The translations under genes were made by a program, and so were the position numbers. The notes below the pieces were generated by a model. It searched no databases. It was not told where the DNA came from and saw nothing but the letters and a program-made list of their open reading frames with translations. A stretch of DNA of 29,125 bases from a virus, in IMG/VR virus record IMGVR_UViG_3300025769_000596, positions 1 through 29,125 of that record, one strand, 5' to 3'. This document shows positions 1 through 5,181 of the stretch, one piece after another (position 1 is the stretch's first letter; each line of letters opens with the position of its first letter).

Positions 1-98
1 CTTTCTTGGCAACTTACCCAATCAGAAAATTGCTCTTCATTTTCAAAGAAAACTTTTTGGTCGTAGTCTTCAACAGGTCTGTGTATTAGTTTTTTCAT
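1..98 (-). CDS. hypothetical protein, 5' part only
   Basis: The first 32 codons of a leftward gene, cut by the window edge. It starts MKKLIHRPVEDYD and continues with an acidic stretch. It lies 12 bases after the stop of the next upstream gene and is the last visible member of the leftward small-gene operon. No family is recognised. The start is the only ATG available after the preceding stop. Confidence 0.6.
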   Translation of the reverse strand, partial: MKKLIHRPVEDYDQKVFFENEEQFSDWVSCQE

Positions 99-110
99 AT
101 TAATGTTTTT

Positions 111-284
111 TTACCAACCATTGTCTTGTATATCATCTATCATGTTAAGCAATCCATCCAAACTTGCAATCCAAGTTTCCGTATGTGACTCAGGATGGTC
201 CTTCAAAGATATCTCAAGGAATCCAACAATATCAATTAAATCATTTTTCTGCTGAGACAATAATTCTGTATCAATATTTTTCAT
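111..284 (-). CDS. small phage protein, paralogue of the next gene
   Basis: A 57-aa protein starting MKNIDTELLSQQK. It aligns along its length with the gene at 286-459: both carry ID-x3-LLSQQK-x-DL-x-DI near the N-terminus and SLDGLL-x-MID-x-IQD near the C-terminus, with a short hydrophilic insert between. The pair is evidently a tandem duplication. The start is one base after the stop of the upstream paralogue, so translation is probably coupled. The sequence looks like a helical hairpin (leucine/isoleucine heptads around a charged linker). Function is unknown. Confidence 0.7.
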   Translation of the reverse strand: MKNIDTELLSQQKNDLIDIVGFLEISLKDHPESHTETWIASLDGLLNMIDDIQDNGW

Positions 285-285
285 A

Positions 286-459
286 TTACCCTTTTTCTAT
301 CTTATCTTGTATATAGTCTATCATGTGAAGTAACCCATCTAGGCTTTTAATTTTTGGGGAGTTTTCCTTGTGGTCCGCAATAATATCTAATAGGTCACGT
401 TTTTGTTGAGAAAGTAATGCCATGTCAATATTTTCTAAAACAACTGTTTTTCTGCTCAT
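286..459 (-). CDS. small phage protein, paralogue of the previous gene
   Basis: A 57-aa protein starting MSRKTVVLENIDMALLSQQK and ending in a basic tail. It shares the LLSQQK-x-DL-x-DI and SLDGLL-x-MID motifs with the gene at 111-284. Its ATG overlaps the TGA of the upstream 77-aa gene (ATGA), which supports both the start choice and translational coupling. No known domain is recognised. Confidence 0.7.
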   Translation of the reverse strand: MSRKTVVLENIDMALLSQQKRDLLDIIADHKENSPKIKSLDGLLHMIDYIQDKIEKG

Positions 460-689
460 AACTTTTTAGGGATAACAATAATGTTTATTTTGTCTTTAGC
501 GATTAAAAGCAATATTTTCTCATTAACTTCACTGTCTGTCAATCCTGTTTTTTTAAGCATGACTGTCATTTTGTGATGGTCATAATAAACTTGACCATTA
601 AAGTCATAACCAATCAATGCTTTATCAAACATCTTATCGGCAAACTTTGTATTTTTATCTGCCATATAGGTTTCAATATACTTTCTCAT
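456..689 (-). CDS. hypothetical protein (77 aa)
   Basis: The 77-aa product begins MRKYIETYMADKNTKFADK. A longer version could start 15 bases earlier (MGGRN...). However, the codons of that extension form a strong Shine-Dalgarno sequence (GGGAGGAAG) five to seven bases before the internal ATG, and that ATG overlaps the TGA of the upstream gene, so I use the internal start. The C-terminal half (KILLLIAKDKINIIVIPKK) is predicted beta-strand. Function is unknown. It sits mid-operon with four-base overlaps on both sides. Confidence 0.7.
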   Translation of the reverse strand: MRKYIETYMADKNTKFADKMFDKALIGYDFNGQVYYDHHKMTVMLKKTGLTDSEVNEKILLLIAKDKINIIVIPKKL

Positions 690-847
690 ATTTCTTCCTC
701 CCATACTTGATGTTCAATAATTTCTGAATCAATGATTTTAGGATGTTTAATATTATAATCTAAATCTTCGACCACTTCTAGACAATCGGCAGTGTCTTCA
801 ACTTGCACTGCTATCGTAAGGTAAATAGTTTTAAAGTTTCTAGTCAT
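686..847 (-). CDS. hypothetical acidic protein (53 aa)
   Basis: A 53-aa protein starting MTRNFKTIYLTIAVQVEDTAD. The pattern of an alternating hydrophobic strand followed by an acidic segment is seen in many small phage proteins, but no family is recognised. The start overlaps the end of the upstream 62-aa gene by eight bases and the stop overlaps the next start (ATGA). That packing is the main evidence that it is translated. Confidence 0.6.
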   Translation of the reverse strand: MTRNFKTIYLTIAVQVEDTADCLEVVEDLDYNIKHPKIIDSEIIEHQVWEEEI

Positions 848-1028
848 TTGAAAAATATCCTTTATAACCCTGTCTAATAAGTTCTACTTTAAATCTCGCA
901 AAAGAATCTTGAAGTTGATAAAAACTTCTATTAAGATTTTCATCTTTACTTTTTCTAATTTGAGTCTCCCATTCCGCTAAAATAGAATCAATTGTGGATT
1001 CTCCATCTTTAAAATAAACTTCTTTCAT
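840..1028 (-). CDS. hypothetical protein (62 aa)
   Basis: The 62-aa product starts MKEVYFKDGESTIDSILAEWE. It is mostly amphipathic helix with many charged residues, ending in an aromatic tail (GYKGYFSND). The ATG overlaps the TGA of the upstream gene with no Shine-Dalgarno of its own, so it probably depends on coupled translation. Function is unknown. Confidence 0.65.
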   Translation of the reverse strand: MKEVYFKDGESTIDSILAEWETQIRKSKDENLNRSFYQLQDSFARFKVELIRQGYKGYFSND

Positions 1029-1288
1029 AATAATTTTTCTATTTTAAGTTTTTCCATGAAATCTTCCCTATACATGTCTGCCATATCTCTACTAGTGCTG
1101 CGATTCAATTTATCATTTAAGTAATCAAACAAAGCAATTAACTCTTCGACATTGCAAACTTCACCATCTAACCATTCCATGTAAACATCTTTTGGTTGAA
1201 CCATTAATGCTCGCCACGCAATTTCATCAACCAAATCTTGTTTACTTAAATCAGCGTATGTAAAAGTTGTGATTTTTTCTTCTTTCAT
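1025..1288 (-). CDS. hypothetical protein (87 aa)
   Basis: The 87-aa product starts MKEEKITTFTYADLSKQDLVDEI. An upstream in-frame ATG would add 15 residues, but that stretch overlaps the upstream gene and contains the likely ribosome site (GGTGG, about seven bases before the chosen ATG). The protein is acidic and helical with several tryptophans in WRALMVQPKDVYMEWLDGE. No domain is recognised. It overlaps the next gene by four bases. Confidence 0.65.
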   Translation of the reverse strand: MKEEKITTFTYADLSKQDLVDEIAWRALMVQPKDVYMEWLDGEVCNVEELIALFDYLNDKLNRSTSRDMADMYREDFMEKLKIEKLL

Positions 1289-1292
1289 ATTA

Positions 1293-1688
1293 TTACCACC
1301 AATTAGAATAAAACACATCAAAACCATCTTCAATGATTTTCTTAGCTTTTTTAATAAACTCTAAATCACATTCCTTTTGACTTTCTATTTCCGAAGGCCA
1401 ATCGCTATATGATATTTCGCCCATAAAAACCAAACCTTCAAGTTCGTCCAAATCCTCTAGATTTAATTTCATCCAACAGCAATTGAACATGCCATCGTTA
1501 CCCTTTCCCCCCTTCTTCCAATACAGGTCTGTCATCCAATCATCTAGCTCATAATGTTTGCGCCAAGTACTAATCTCTTCAAAACCACTATCAGGGTTTT
1601 CATCAAGACCATTTGTTTTTTTATTATATGGAACTTCTTCATTGATAATTCCACGTTTTATCCTGTATGCCATTTGATCTAATCCCAT
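1293..1688 (-). CDS. conserved phage protein, MGLD...WRKH family
   Basis: A 131-aa protein. It has the hallmarks of a family I know from many phages: an N-terminal MGLD-x-x-AYRI, a central WRKH-x-L-x-x-WM-x-x-LY, then FNCCWMKL-x-LEDLDELE, and a C-terminal VFYSNWW. The function of this family is not established. The start is well supported by AGGAGA five bases upstream. It is the longest gene of the leftward small-gene operon and lies 17 bases after its upstream neighbour. The family match is from memory; the motifs themselves are visible. Confidence 0.8.
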   Translation of the reverse strand: MGLDQMAYRIKRGIINEEVPYNKKTNGLDENPDSGFEEISTWRKHYELDDWMTDLYWKKGGKGNDGMFNCCWMKLNLEDLDELEGLVFMGEISYSDWPSEIESQKECDLEFIKKAKKIIEDGFDVFYSNWW

Positions 1689-1705
1689 ATCAGTCTCCTA
1701 TTTGT

Positions 1706-2008
1706 TTATGAATAATATCTTCCTAATACAACTTGAGCAGTATCTTCACAATACTTAATTAATATTCCAGAAAAGAATGTTTCTGATAAATACCCATGCC
1801 AACCCTTGAAAGAGGAATTATCTTCTACTCTCATAAAATCAGCAAGAGAATAAACATAATTTTTATATTTAATAAAAGTGTCTCCCTCCTGCTCTGCTCG
1901 TTGCCGATCTTTTTCATCGTAACAAGTGTCTTCCCAATCTTTCTCTGAGAGTTCATAAGGATACAATAAATCCCTTGGAACATTATTAGTAATAATTTCT
2001 AAATTCAT
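1706..2008 (-). CDS. conserved phage hypothetical protein (100 aa)
   Basis: A 100-aa protein with VPRDLLYPYELSEKDWED at the N-terminus, then a DTFIKYKNYVYSLADFMRV segment and FKGWHGYLSETFFSGILIKY, ending VVLGRYYS. The order of a polypeptide-like strand, YSLADFMRV and a GW-x-GY-x-S-x-x-FFSG-x-L motif recalls a small conserved family in large phages with no assigned function (recall, not a search). The ATG overlaps the TGA of the upstream gene. Confidence 0.7.
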   Translation of the reverse strand: MNLEIITNNVPRDLLYPYELSEKDWEDTCYDEKDRQRAEQEGDTFIKYKNYVYSLADFMRVEDNSSFKGWHGYLSETFFSGILIKYCEDTAQVVLGRYYS

Positions 2009-2226
2009 TCTGAATCCTTTAAGTCAACATACTGTTCAACACATTCGCCATCTTTGTATGAGCTTATTTCAATGTATTTGTCTGCCACTCTTGCCATTCT
2101 TAGCAATTCGTTTTTGGCGTTTTCAATTGATTTAAAAGGTGCGTCAGGGTTTCTAATGATATCTATCATTACTGGTGCGAGCGATTCCCATGTTGGAGTG
2201 ATGTCTATTGTCTTGGGTTTTTTCAT
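2005..2226 (-). CDS. hypothetical protein, first gene of the leftward operon
   Basis: The product is 73 aa if started at the ATG at 2226 (MKKPKTIDITPTWESLAPV). A GTG six codons upstream would give 79 aa. I prefer the ATG because a plausible promoter (TTTACA, 18 bases, TAAATT) ends seven bases before it, matching the start-codon-at-+1 pattern seen across the window. The protein is helical in the middle (NAKNELLRMARVADKYIEI) with an acidic end. Function is unknown. It heads a run of ten leftward genes. Confidence 0.65.
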   Translation of the reverse strand: MKKPKTIDITPTWESLAPVMIDIIRNPDAPFKSIENAKNELLRMARVADKYIEISSYKDGECVEQYVDLKDSE

Positions 2227-2233
2227 ATCCAAC

Positions 2234-2263
2234 AATTTAATCACATATTTAATAACCTGTAAA
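2234..2263 (-). promoter_or_regulatory. candidate promoter of the ten-gene leftward operon
   Basis: On the minus strand, TTTACA at 2258-2263 and TAAATT at 2234-2239 are separated by 18 bases. The ATG of the first gene begins seven bases after the -10 box. The boxes are moderate matches and the AT-rich surroundings raise the chance of a false match. Confidence 0.4.
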
Positions 2264-2285
2264 GCCTAATATTTAATAAATAATC

Positions 2286-2425
2286 AATGTTAAACAATAA
2301 ATACGTAAATAATAAATAACTAATGTCAACCCTTAAATACGCAAATAATGAATGTTAAACCCCAAATACATAAATAACAAATAATATATAATGTAAATTA
2401 TATTTAATTATATCTAATTATATAG
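2286..2425 (+). repeat. AT-rich iteron-like direct repeats
   Basis: A gene-free stretch with about three and a half imperfect copies of a unit beginning AATGTTAA and containing AAATACGTAAATAA. Unit starts are at 2286, 2322, 2351 and 2390, giving spacings of 36, 29 and 39. An almost pure A/T run follows, just before a GC-rich palindromic element. Direct repeats beside a DNA-unwinding-type AT run resemble a replication origin or a regulator binding array. Nothing shows which. Confidence 0.5.
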
Positions 2426-2436
2426 TTTGTGGCTCT

Positions 2437-2543
2437 AAGTCGTTGATTATTAAGGACTTACGGCTGCGCCCGGGGGCGCTTTGCGCAAGTCGTTGCTATG
2501 CAACAACTTGGGGGTGTTAGCTAAAGCAGATGACGTGCCAACC
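2437..2543 (+). repeat. GC-palindrome element, copy A
   Basis: First of three related intergenic elements. In order it has a hairpin with arms AAGTC and GACTT, the 31-bp core at 2458-2488 (TTACG...CGCAA around a C/G palindrome), a second hairpin AAGTCGTTGC/GCAACAACTT, and a conserved tail ending in GTGCCAACC at 2535-2543. It shares nearly all of this with copy B at 3963-4070, except that the core is in the opposite orientation. It lies downstream of the leftward gene at 2592-2723. Between them, at about 2552-2580, is a degenerate version of the terminator hairpin seen at 5317. Confidence 0.8.
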
Positions 2544-2591
2544 TAAGCTTAAAAAAAGAGAGGTCCGAAGCGCCCTCCTTGTCAAGGTTTT

Positions 2592-2723
2592 TTACGACTC
2601 TTCTGTGCTGGCGTGGGTTGAATCTACCCATTCCTGATATTCAGAATGGTTAAAATCTGCGGGGTAGAGTTCCTCGCATGTTGGCTCGTAGTTGTGGAGT
2701 TCGTCGTTCATCATGTTTTCCAT
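2592..2723 (-). CDS. small acidic protein (43 aa)
   Basis: A 43-aa protein starting MENMMNDELHNYEPTCEELY and ending in an acidic, serine-rich tail. The promoter in front of it (TTGCAA, 16 bases, TATATT, six bases, ATG) and its first codons resemble those of the gene at 6684-6890 (MENEMTN...), so the two are probably related cassettes. The strongly acidic small product is typical of phage early proteins, but no function can be assigned. Confidence 0.65.
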   Translation of the reverse strand: MENMMNDELHNYEPTCEELYPADFNHSEYQEWVDSTHASTEES

Positions 2724-2729
2724 AGTTAA

Positions 2730-2757
2730 AATATAGTCTATTCTTAGGTTATTGCAA
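2730..2757 (-). promoter_or_regulatory. sigma70-type promoter with ATG at +1
   Basis: Minus strand TTGCAA (2752-2757), 16-base spacer, TATATT (2730-2735), then exactly six bases to the ATG at 2723. The flank CTTTTTCTTGCA is shared with the promoter at 6897-6925. Confidence 0.65.
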
Positions 2758-2790
2758 GAAAAAGTTTTAATTATTAATTATATAATTAAA

Positions 2791-2865
2791 TGGTAGGCTG
2801 GGTGAGACTCGAACTCACAACCAACGGCTTAAAAGGCCGCTGCTCTACCATTGAGCTACCAGCCC
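2791..2865 (-). tRNA. tRNA-Lys(UUU)
   Basis: Read on the minus strand this is a complete 75-nt cloverleaf. The acceptor stem pairs GGGCTGG with CCAGCCT (first pair G-U). The D arm is GCTC/GAGC. The anticodon arm is GCGGC, loop CTTTTAA, GCCGT, giving anticodon TTT. The T arm is GTGAG TTCGAGT CTCAC, with discriminator A and an encoded CCA end. No intron is visible. It stands alone between small leftward genes and ends eight bases upstream of an AT run. Confidence 0.95.
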
Positions 2866-2873
2866 AAAAGGGG

Positions 2874-3071
2874 TTAGTCAACCCGTTGGATTTTACCAAT
2901 GATCCCACCCTTAGCAAAGGAACGGATCCCATATTGCTGGTGCTCTCCGCTATATTTGTAGGCAGTGAAGTAATGAGATTTGTCAACGATGGGAGCAGAG
3001 GTCACATAAGTATTGACGGTTCCATCTTGACGCTTGTAAACGAACGTGTATTTTTCAGTTGGGAATTGCAT
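2874..3071 (-). CDS. small protein, paralogue of the gene at 4110-4340
   Basis: A 65-aa protein starting MQFPTEKYTFVYKRQDG. It aligns with the gene at 4110-4340: both have a KYTFVY/KFTFIY strand, DTYVTSAPI or NTYVTSAPI, then HYFTAYKY or HHFIAYKY, then G-x-RSF or G-x-RRF. The reading frame extends 29 codons further upstream, but that part runs into the next gene and has no counterpart in the paralogue, so the start at 3071 is better. The beta-strand pattern suggests a compact fold resembling a protein-interaction domain. Function is unknown. Confidence 0.75.
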   Translation of the reverse strand: MQFPTEKYTFVYKRQDGTVNTYVTSAPIVDKSHYFTAYKYSGEHQQYGIRSFAKGGIIGKIQRVD

Positions 3072-3096
3072 AGTATTTTTCGCTTTCTGTTTATTA

Positions 3097-3330
3097 TTAT
3101 TTATTGAGGTTAATGTAACTGGTTTTTTTATTGTAAAGGAAATTGCGAACCTCTTCAAGTGATTTGCTCATCTTATCTATTCGTTCAACGTAGAATTCAT
3201 TACCATTTGAAGGGTAATTATTTAGACCATCGGCAAGGGATTCTAGTCTACCACTTAGTGCAGCGAGATAGCCAGTAATGGCAAAAGATTCTAGTTCTTT
3301 GGAGTGGAAGTTTTCAACGTCTTTGTTCAT
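3097..3330 (-). CDS. hypothetical helical protein (77 aa)
   Basis: A 77-aa protein starting MNKDVENFHSKELESFAITGY, with long amphipathic helices (LAALSGRLESLADGL and RIDKMSKSLEEVRNFLY), possibly a coiled-coil hairpin. It is the first gene after a near-perfect sigma70 promoter, and its ATG coincides with the predicted transcription start. The gene at 2874-3071 lies 25 bases downstream and is probably co-transcribed. No family is recognised. Confidence 0.75.
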   Translation of the reverse strand: MNKDVENFHSKELESFAITGYLAALSGRLESLADGLNNYPSNGNEFYVERIDKMSKSLEEVRNFLYNKKTSYINLNK

Positions 3331-3336
3331 ACAAGT

Positions 3337-3365
3337 AATTTAGTTTATTTTTTATTGTTTGTCAA
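3337..3365 (-). promoter_or_regulatory. strong sigma70-type promoter with ATG at +1
   Basis: Minus strand TTGACA at 3360-3365 (full consensus), 17-base spacer, TAAATT at 3337-3342, then six bases to the ATG at 3330. The spacing places the first transcribed base at the A of the start codon. Confidence 0.75.
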
Positions 3366-3419
3366 GCTCAGAGTGATTATTTTTCTATTTGATTAAGAAA
3401 AACGGTGGTCATTTTTCCT

Positions 3420-3464
3420 TCATCGGGACCATTCAGGATTTAATATCATATTGTTATTTTTCAT
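3420..3464 (-). pseudogene. remnant 14-codon reading frame behind a hairpin promoter
   Basis: An ATG with exact 6-base spacing from the extended -10 of hairpin copy 1 opens a frame of only 14 codons (MKNNNMILNPEWSR, then TGA). Its first codons match the start of the 47-aa gene at 4426-4569 (MNNNNMTIK...), also at the DNA level over about 19 bases. I read it as the decayed or recombined stump of such a cassette. A genuine micropeptide cannot be excluded. Confidence 0.45.
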
Positions 3465-3470
3465 ACTTCA

Positions 3471-3509
3471 ACTGTAGCATATGGGGTAGGACATTTACGG
3501 TCCAACCCC
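3471..3509 (-). promoter_or_regulatory. hairpin/extended -10 element, copy 1
   Basis: On the + strand GGGGTAGGAC (3483-3492), a 7-base loop ATTTACG, then GTCCAACCCC (3500-3509). On the minus strand this is followed directly by TGC-TACAGT (extended -10, 3471-3479), then six bases to an ATG. It has no good -35 box. It drives only the remnant at 3420-3464. Confidence 0.7.
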
Positions 3510-3534
3510 AAAGAAACTTGAAAAAAGATTTTTA

Positions 3535-3562
3535 TTGCTTTGTTCTATTGTTATTGTATTAT
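3535..3562 (+). promoter_or_regulatory. sigma70-type promoter with ATG at +1
   Basis: Plus strand TTGCTT (3535-3540), 16-base spacer, TATTAT (3557-3562), then exactly six bases to the ATG at 3569. It repeats, on the other strand, the spacing of the leftward genes. Confidence 0.55.
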
Positions 3563-3568
3563 TTTGGA

Positions 3569-3946
3569 ATGGCAACTTTTTGGGACATCGATATCAAAGT
3601 TAAAGTTTACTTCAATCTGCATCGCAAGCTGTTTTCTGTAGTTAATATAAAGACAGGAAAAGTTATAGATTATTCTTACGGCTTGTCATTGAATGATCCT
3701 GAATTCAGGGTTCAGCAAGGAGGCAGAAGAAGAGTTCTGCGCGAGCAAACAAAAAATGTTCATGCCTTTGTGGTTGGCAATCTGGATCTTTGCTATCCTG
3801 TGCCCAGCGAAGCTATAGAAACAACATATGATCCTTATAAATATAATTCCTTTGTATTAAAGTATAATAAAAAACCTATTACAAAAGCTTATAAAACTTT
3901 TCTAAAAGTAAAAGATAATAAAGCCCAAATTTATACTTTACTATAA
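3569..3946 (+). CDS. conserved phage protein, LHRKLFSV...KNVHAFV family
   Basis: A 125-aa protein, the only rightward gene inside the leftward small-gene block. The frame is open 60 codons further upstream, but that stretch lies over a promoter-hairpin repeat and has no ribosome site. The ATG at 3569 follows a -10 box by six bases. The middle has the signature of a widespread phage family of unknown function as I recall it: VYFNLHRKLFSV, a GKVI-x-Y segment, then R-RVLREQTKNVHAFVVG. After that comes an extra 45-residue lysine- and tyrosine-rich tail. It is followed by repeat copy B and a bidirectional terminator. Confidence 0.75.
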   Translation: MATFWDIDIKVKVYFNLHRKLFSVVNIKTGKVIDYSYGLSLNDPEFRVQQGGRRRVLREQTKNVHAFVVGNLDLCYPVPSEAIETTYDPYKYNSFVLKYNKKPITKAYKTFLKVKDNKAQIYTLL

Positions 3947-3962
3947 TTATATAATTCATAAA

Positions 3963-4070
3963 CCGTTGATCATCAAAGACTTACGCAAAGCGCCCCCGGG
4001 GGCAGACGTAAGTCGTTGCTATGCAACAACTTAGGGGTGTTAGCTAGAGCAGCTGCCGTGCCAACCTAAG
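3963..4070 (+). repeat. GC-palindrome element, copy B (core inverted)
   Basis: It has the same order of parts as copy A: a TTGA-tca-TCAA hairpin, a 31-bp core at 3981-4011, the hairpin GTTGC/GCAAC, then the tail GGGGTGTTAGCTAGAGCAG and GTGCCAACC at 4058-4066. The core here reads TTACGCAAAGCG...CAGACGTAA, the exact reverse complement of the core of copy C at 5239-5269, while both flanks keep the orientation of copy A. Confidence 0.85.
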
Positions 4071-4074
4071 CGTG

Positions 4075-4102
4075 AAAAAAGCTCCCTTTTGGGAGCTTTT
4101 TT
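4075..4102. terminator. bidirectional rho-independent terminator
   Basis: AAAAAA, GCTCCC, TTTT loop, GGGAGC, TTTTTT: a perfect six-base stem with A and T runs on both sides. It works for the rightward gene ending at 3946 and for the leftward gene ending at 4110. Confidence 0.9.
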
Positions 4103-4109
4103 CTTGACA

Positions 4110-4340
4110 TTACCAGCGCGGGATTGGGATATTTTCTCCAGTGTTATTGCAATGAATATGGGAGAGCAGATTCACCTTGTTGAATCTGCGAGTGCCAGAC
4201 ACTTGCCCTTCCTGCTTATACTTATAAGCAATGAAGTGATGACGGTGATTTTCAATCGGTGCGGAAGTGACATAGGTGTCAACGTTCCCATTTTCAGATT
4301 GATAGATGAAGGTGAATTTTTGGTTTTCGATTTTATTCAT
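4110..4340 (-). CDS. small protein, paralogue of the gene at 2874-3071
   Basis: A 76-aa protein starting MNKIENQKFTFIYQSENG. It shares DTYVTSAPI, HFIAYKYK and G-x-RRF with the 65-aa protein at 2874-3071 and has a longer histidine- and asparagine-containing tail. The promoter is hairpin copy 2, but the -10 box is 29 bases upstream of the ATG, giving a leader of about 23 nt. It is thus the exception to the leaderless pattern of its neighbours. It ends just before the bidirectional terminator. Function is unknown. Confidence 0.75.
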   Translation of the reverse strand: MNKIENQKFTFIYQSENGNVDTYVTSAPIENHRHHFIAYKYKQEGQVSGTRRFNKVNLLSHIHCNNTGENIPIPRW

Positions 4341-4369
4341 AATATATTTCTAGTGTTGTTGTTGGTATT

Positions 4370-4408
4370 ATTGTATCAGGTGGGGTAGGACATTTGCCGT
4401 CCCACCCC
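4370..4408 (-). promoter_or_regulatory. hairpin/extended -10 element, copy 2
   Basis: Arms GGGGTAGGAC (4382-4391) and GTCCCACCCC (4399-4408) around ATTTGCC. On the minus strand TGA-TACAAT (4370-4378) follows. Compared with copies 1, 4 and 5 the loop differs and the unpaired A on the 3' arm is C. Confidence 0.7.
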
Positions 4409-4425
4409 TAAAAAAAGTGCATTAA

Positions 4426-4569
4426 TTATTCGCATTCGTGGCACATGAACCCATCGATATTGGTCCATTCGTCGGCCTCATCGCGGGTGATTTGCGAGTT
4501 TTCGCCACAGCCGCAGCAGCAAACTGAAAGGGTGTCGTCATTTTTTATTGTCATATTGTTATTGTTCAT
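4426..4569 (-). CDS. mini zinc-ribbon protein (47 aa)
   Basis: A 47-aa protein starting MNNNNMTIKNDDTLSVCCCG and ending FMCHECE. Two Cys-x2-Cys knuckles (C18/C21 and C43/C46), 21 residues apart, give a zinc-ribbon layout that nearly fills the protein. Such mini zinc proteins are often phage or host regulators, but no target can be named. The ATG is six bases after the extended -10 of hairpin copy 3, so the transcript is probably leaderless. It is too short for many gene finders. Confidence 0.75.
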   Translation of the reverse strand: MNNNNMTIKNDDTLSVCCCGCGENSQITRDEADEWTNIDGFMCHECE

Positions 4570-4575
4570 GATATT

Positions 4576-4614
4576 ATCTTAGCATATGGGGTAGGACATT
4601 TGTCGTCCCACCCC
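4576..4614 (-). promoter_or_regulatory. hairpin/extended -10 element, copy 3
   Basis: Arms GGGGTAGGAC (4588-4597) and GTCCCACCCC (4605-4614), loop ATTTGTC. On the minus strand TGC-TAAGAT (4576-4584), then six bases to the ATG at 4569. Confidence 0.7.
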
Positions 4615-4636
4615 TAAAAAAGTGTAATTATTTTTA

Positions 4637-4852
4637 TTATATGTTATCAATAGATGCGTTAAGGAAAACCGAGGAATTATTCTCCAGTGTTTGTATTATA
4701 TGATCTTGTTCTGAGATCTTTTCTTTTAAGTAATCTTTTCTTTCGTTTGAAAGAGCTTTCTTTTGCTCGTCCTCAAGCAGACGCTTGTGACTTGAGGCTG
4801 AAGTGATGATGCCGTAGTAAAGGGACATATTGAAGTCTTTCGTTGTTTTCAT
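4637..4852 (-). CDS. hypothetical helical protein (71 aa)
   Basis: A 71-aa protein starting MKTTKDFNMSLYYGIITSASS. The middle is a long charged helix (HKRLLEDEQKKALSNERKDYLKEK) with a heptad-like leucine pattern, probably a short coiled coil. It is driven by hairpin copy 4, which has a perfect extended -10 (TGCTATAAT) exactly six bases before the ATG. No family is recognised. Confidence 0.75.
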   Translation of the reverse strand: MKTTKDFNMSLYYGIITSASSHKRLLEDEQKKALSNERKDYLKEKISEQDHIIQTLENNSSVFLNASIDNI

Positions 4853-4858
4853 GGTTCA

Positions 4859-4897
4859 ATTATAGCATAAAGGGTAGGACATTTATGGTCCAACCCC
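4859..4897 (-). promoter_or_regulatory. hairpin/extended -10 element, copy 4 (consensus -10)
   Basis: Arms AGGGTAGGAC (4871-4880) and GTCCAACCCC (4888-4897), loop ATTTATG. On the minus strand TGC-TATAAT (4859-4867), then six bases to the ATG at 4852. It is the best -10 match of the five copies. Confidence 0.8.
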
Positions 4898-4910
4898 TAA
4901 AAAAGTGTGA

Positions 4911-5111
4911 TTATTTTTTGCTCTTCCAAACCAAAGACAGGACGCCTGTCTTTTGATTTTTCAGATACACATTTGATTTTTTGGATTCGGCAAAGTCAAT
5001 AGCAGCACAGAGGCCACCTGTCTCACGGTCAATCGGAAACTCGACCTGCTCGCACAGGCAGAATGCGCTGCCGAAGTTGACGGGGACCATGTAAACCTTT
5101 TGATTTTTCAT
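4911..5111 (-). CDS. hypothetical protein (66 aa)
   Basis: A 66-aa protein starting MKNQKVYMVPVNFGSAFCLC. The frame extends ten codons upstream over the promoter element, so I start at 5111, six bases after TGCTATGAT. It contains three cysteines (FCLCEQ and GGLCAA), a CAAIDFAESKK helix and a C-terminal beta stretch. No function is recognised. It is the first cassette of the hairpin-promoter series. Confidence 0.7.
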   Translation of the reverse strand: MKNQKVYMVPVNFGSAFCLCEQVEFPIDRETGGLCAAIDFAESKKSNVYLKNQKTGVLSLVWKSKK

Positions 5112-5117
5112 AAGATT

Positions 5118-5156
5118 ATCATAGCACAAAGGGTAGGACATTTACGGTCCAACCCC
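5118..5156 (-). promoter_or_regulatory. hairpin/extended -10 element, copy 5
   Basis: Arms AGGGTAGGAC (5130-5139) and GTCCAACCCC (5147-5156), loop ATTTACG. On the minus strand TGC-TATGAT (5118-5126), six bases to the ATG at 5111. The GGAC/GTCC dyad is centred near -32. Confidence 0.75.
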
Positions 5157-5181
5157 TAAAAAAGTGAAACTTTTTTTGAGG

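Noticed and set aside
2786-3107. Frames on both strands across 2786-3107
   Set aside because: They cover the tRNA-Lys and the antisense of the 65-aa gene.
3389-3568. Upstream extension of the 125-aa rightward gene
   Set aside because: It runs over the hairpin promoter element and the remnant start. The ATG at 3569 has correct promoter spacing and family-like sequence begins after it.
4089-4388. Plus-strand 99-codon frame
   Set aside because: Antisense to the paralogue gene at 4110-4340, and starts inside the terminator.
3471-5156. CRISPR array from regularly recurring hairpins
   Set aside because: Spacing is irregular, each interval but one holds a gene, and each repeat carries a promoter. 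No cas genes.
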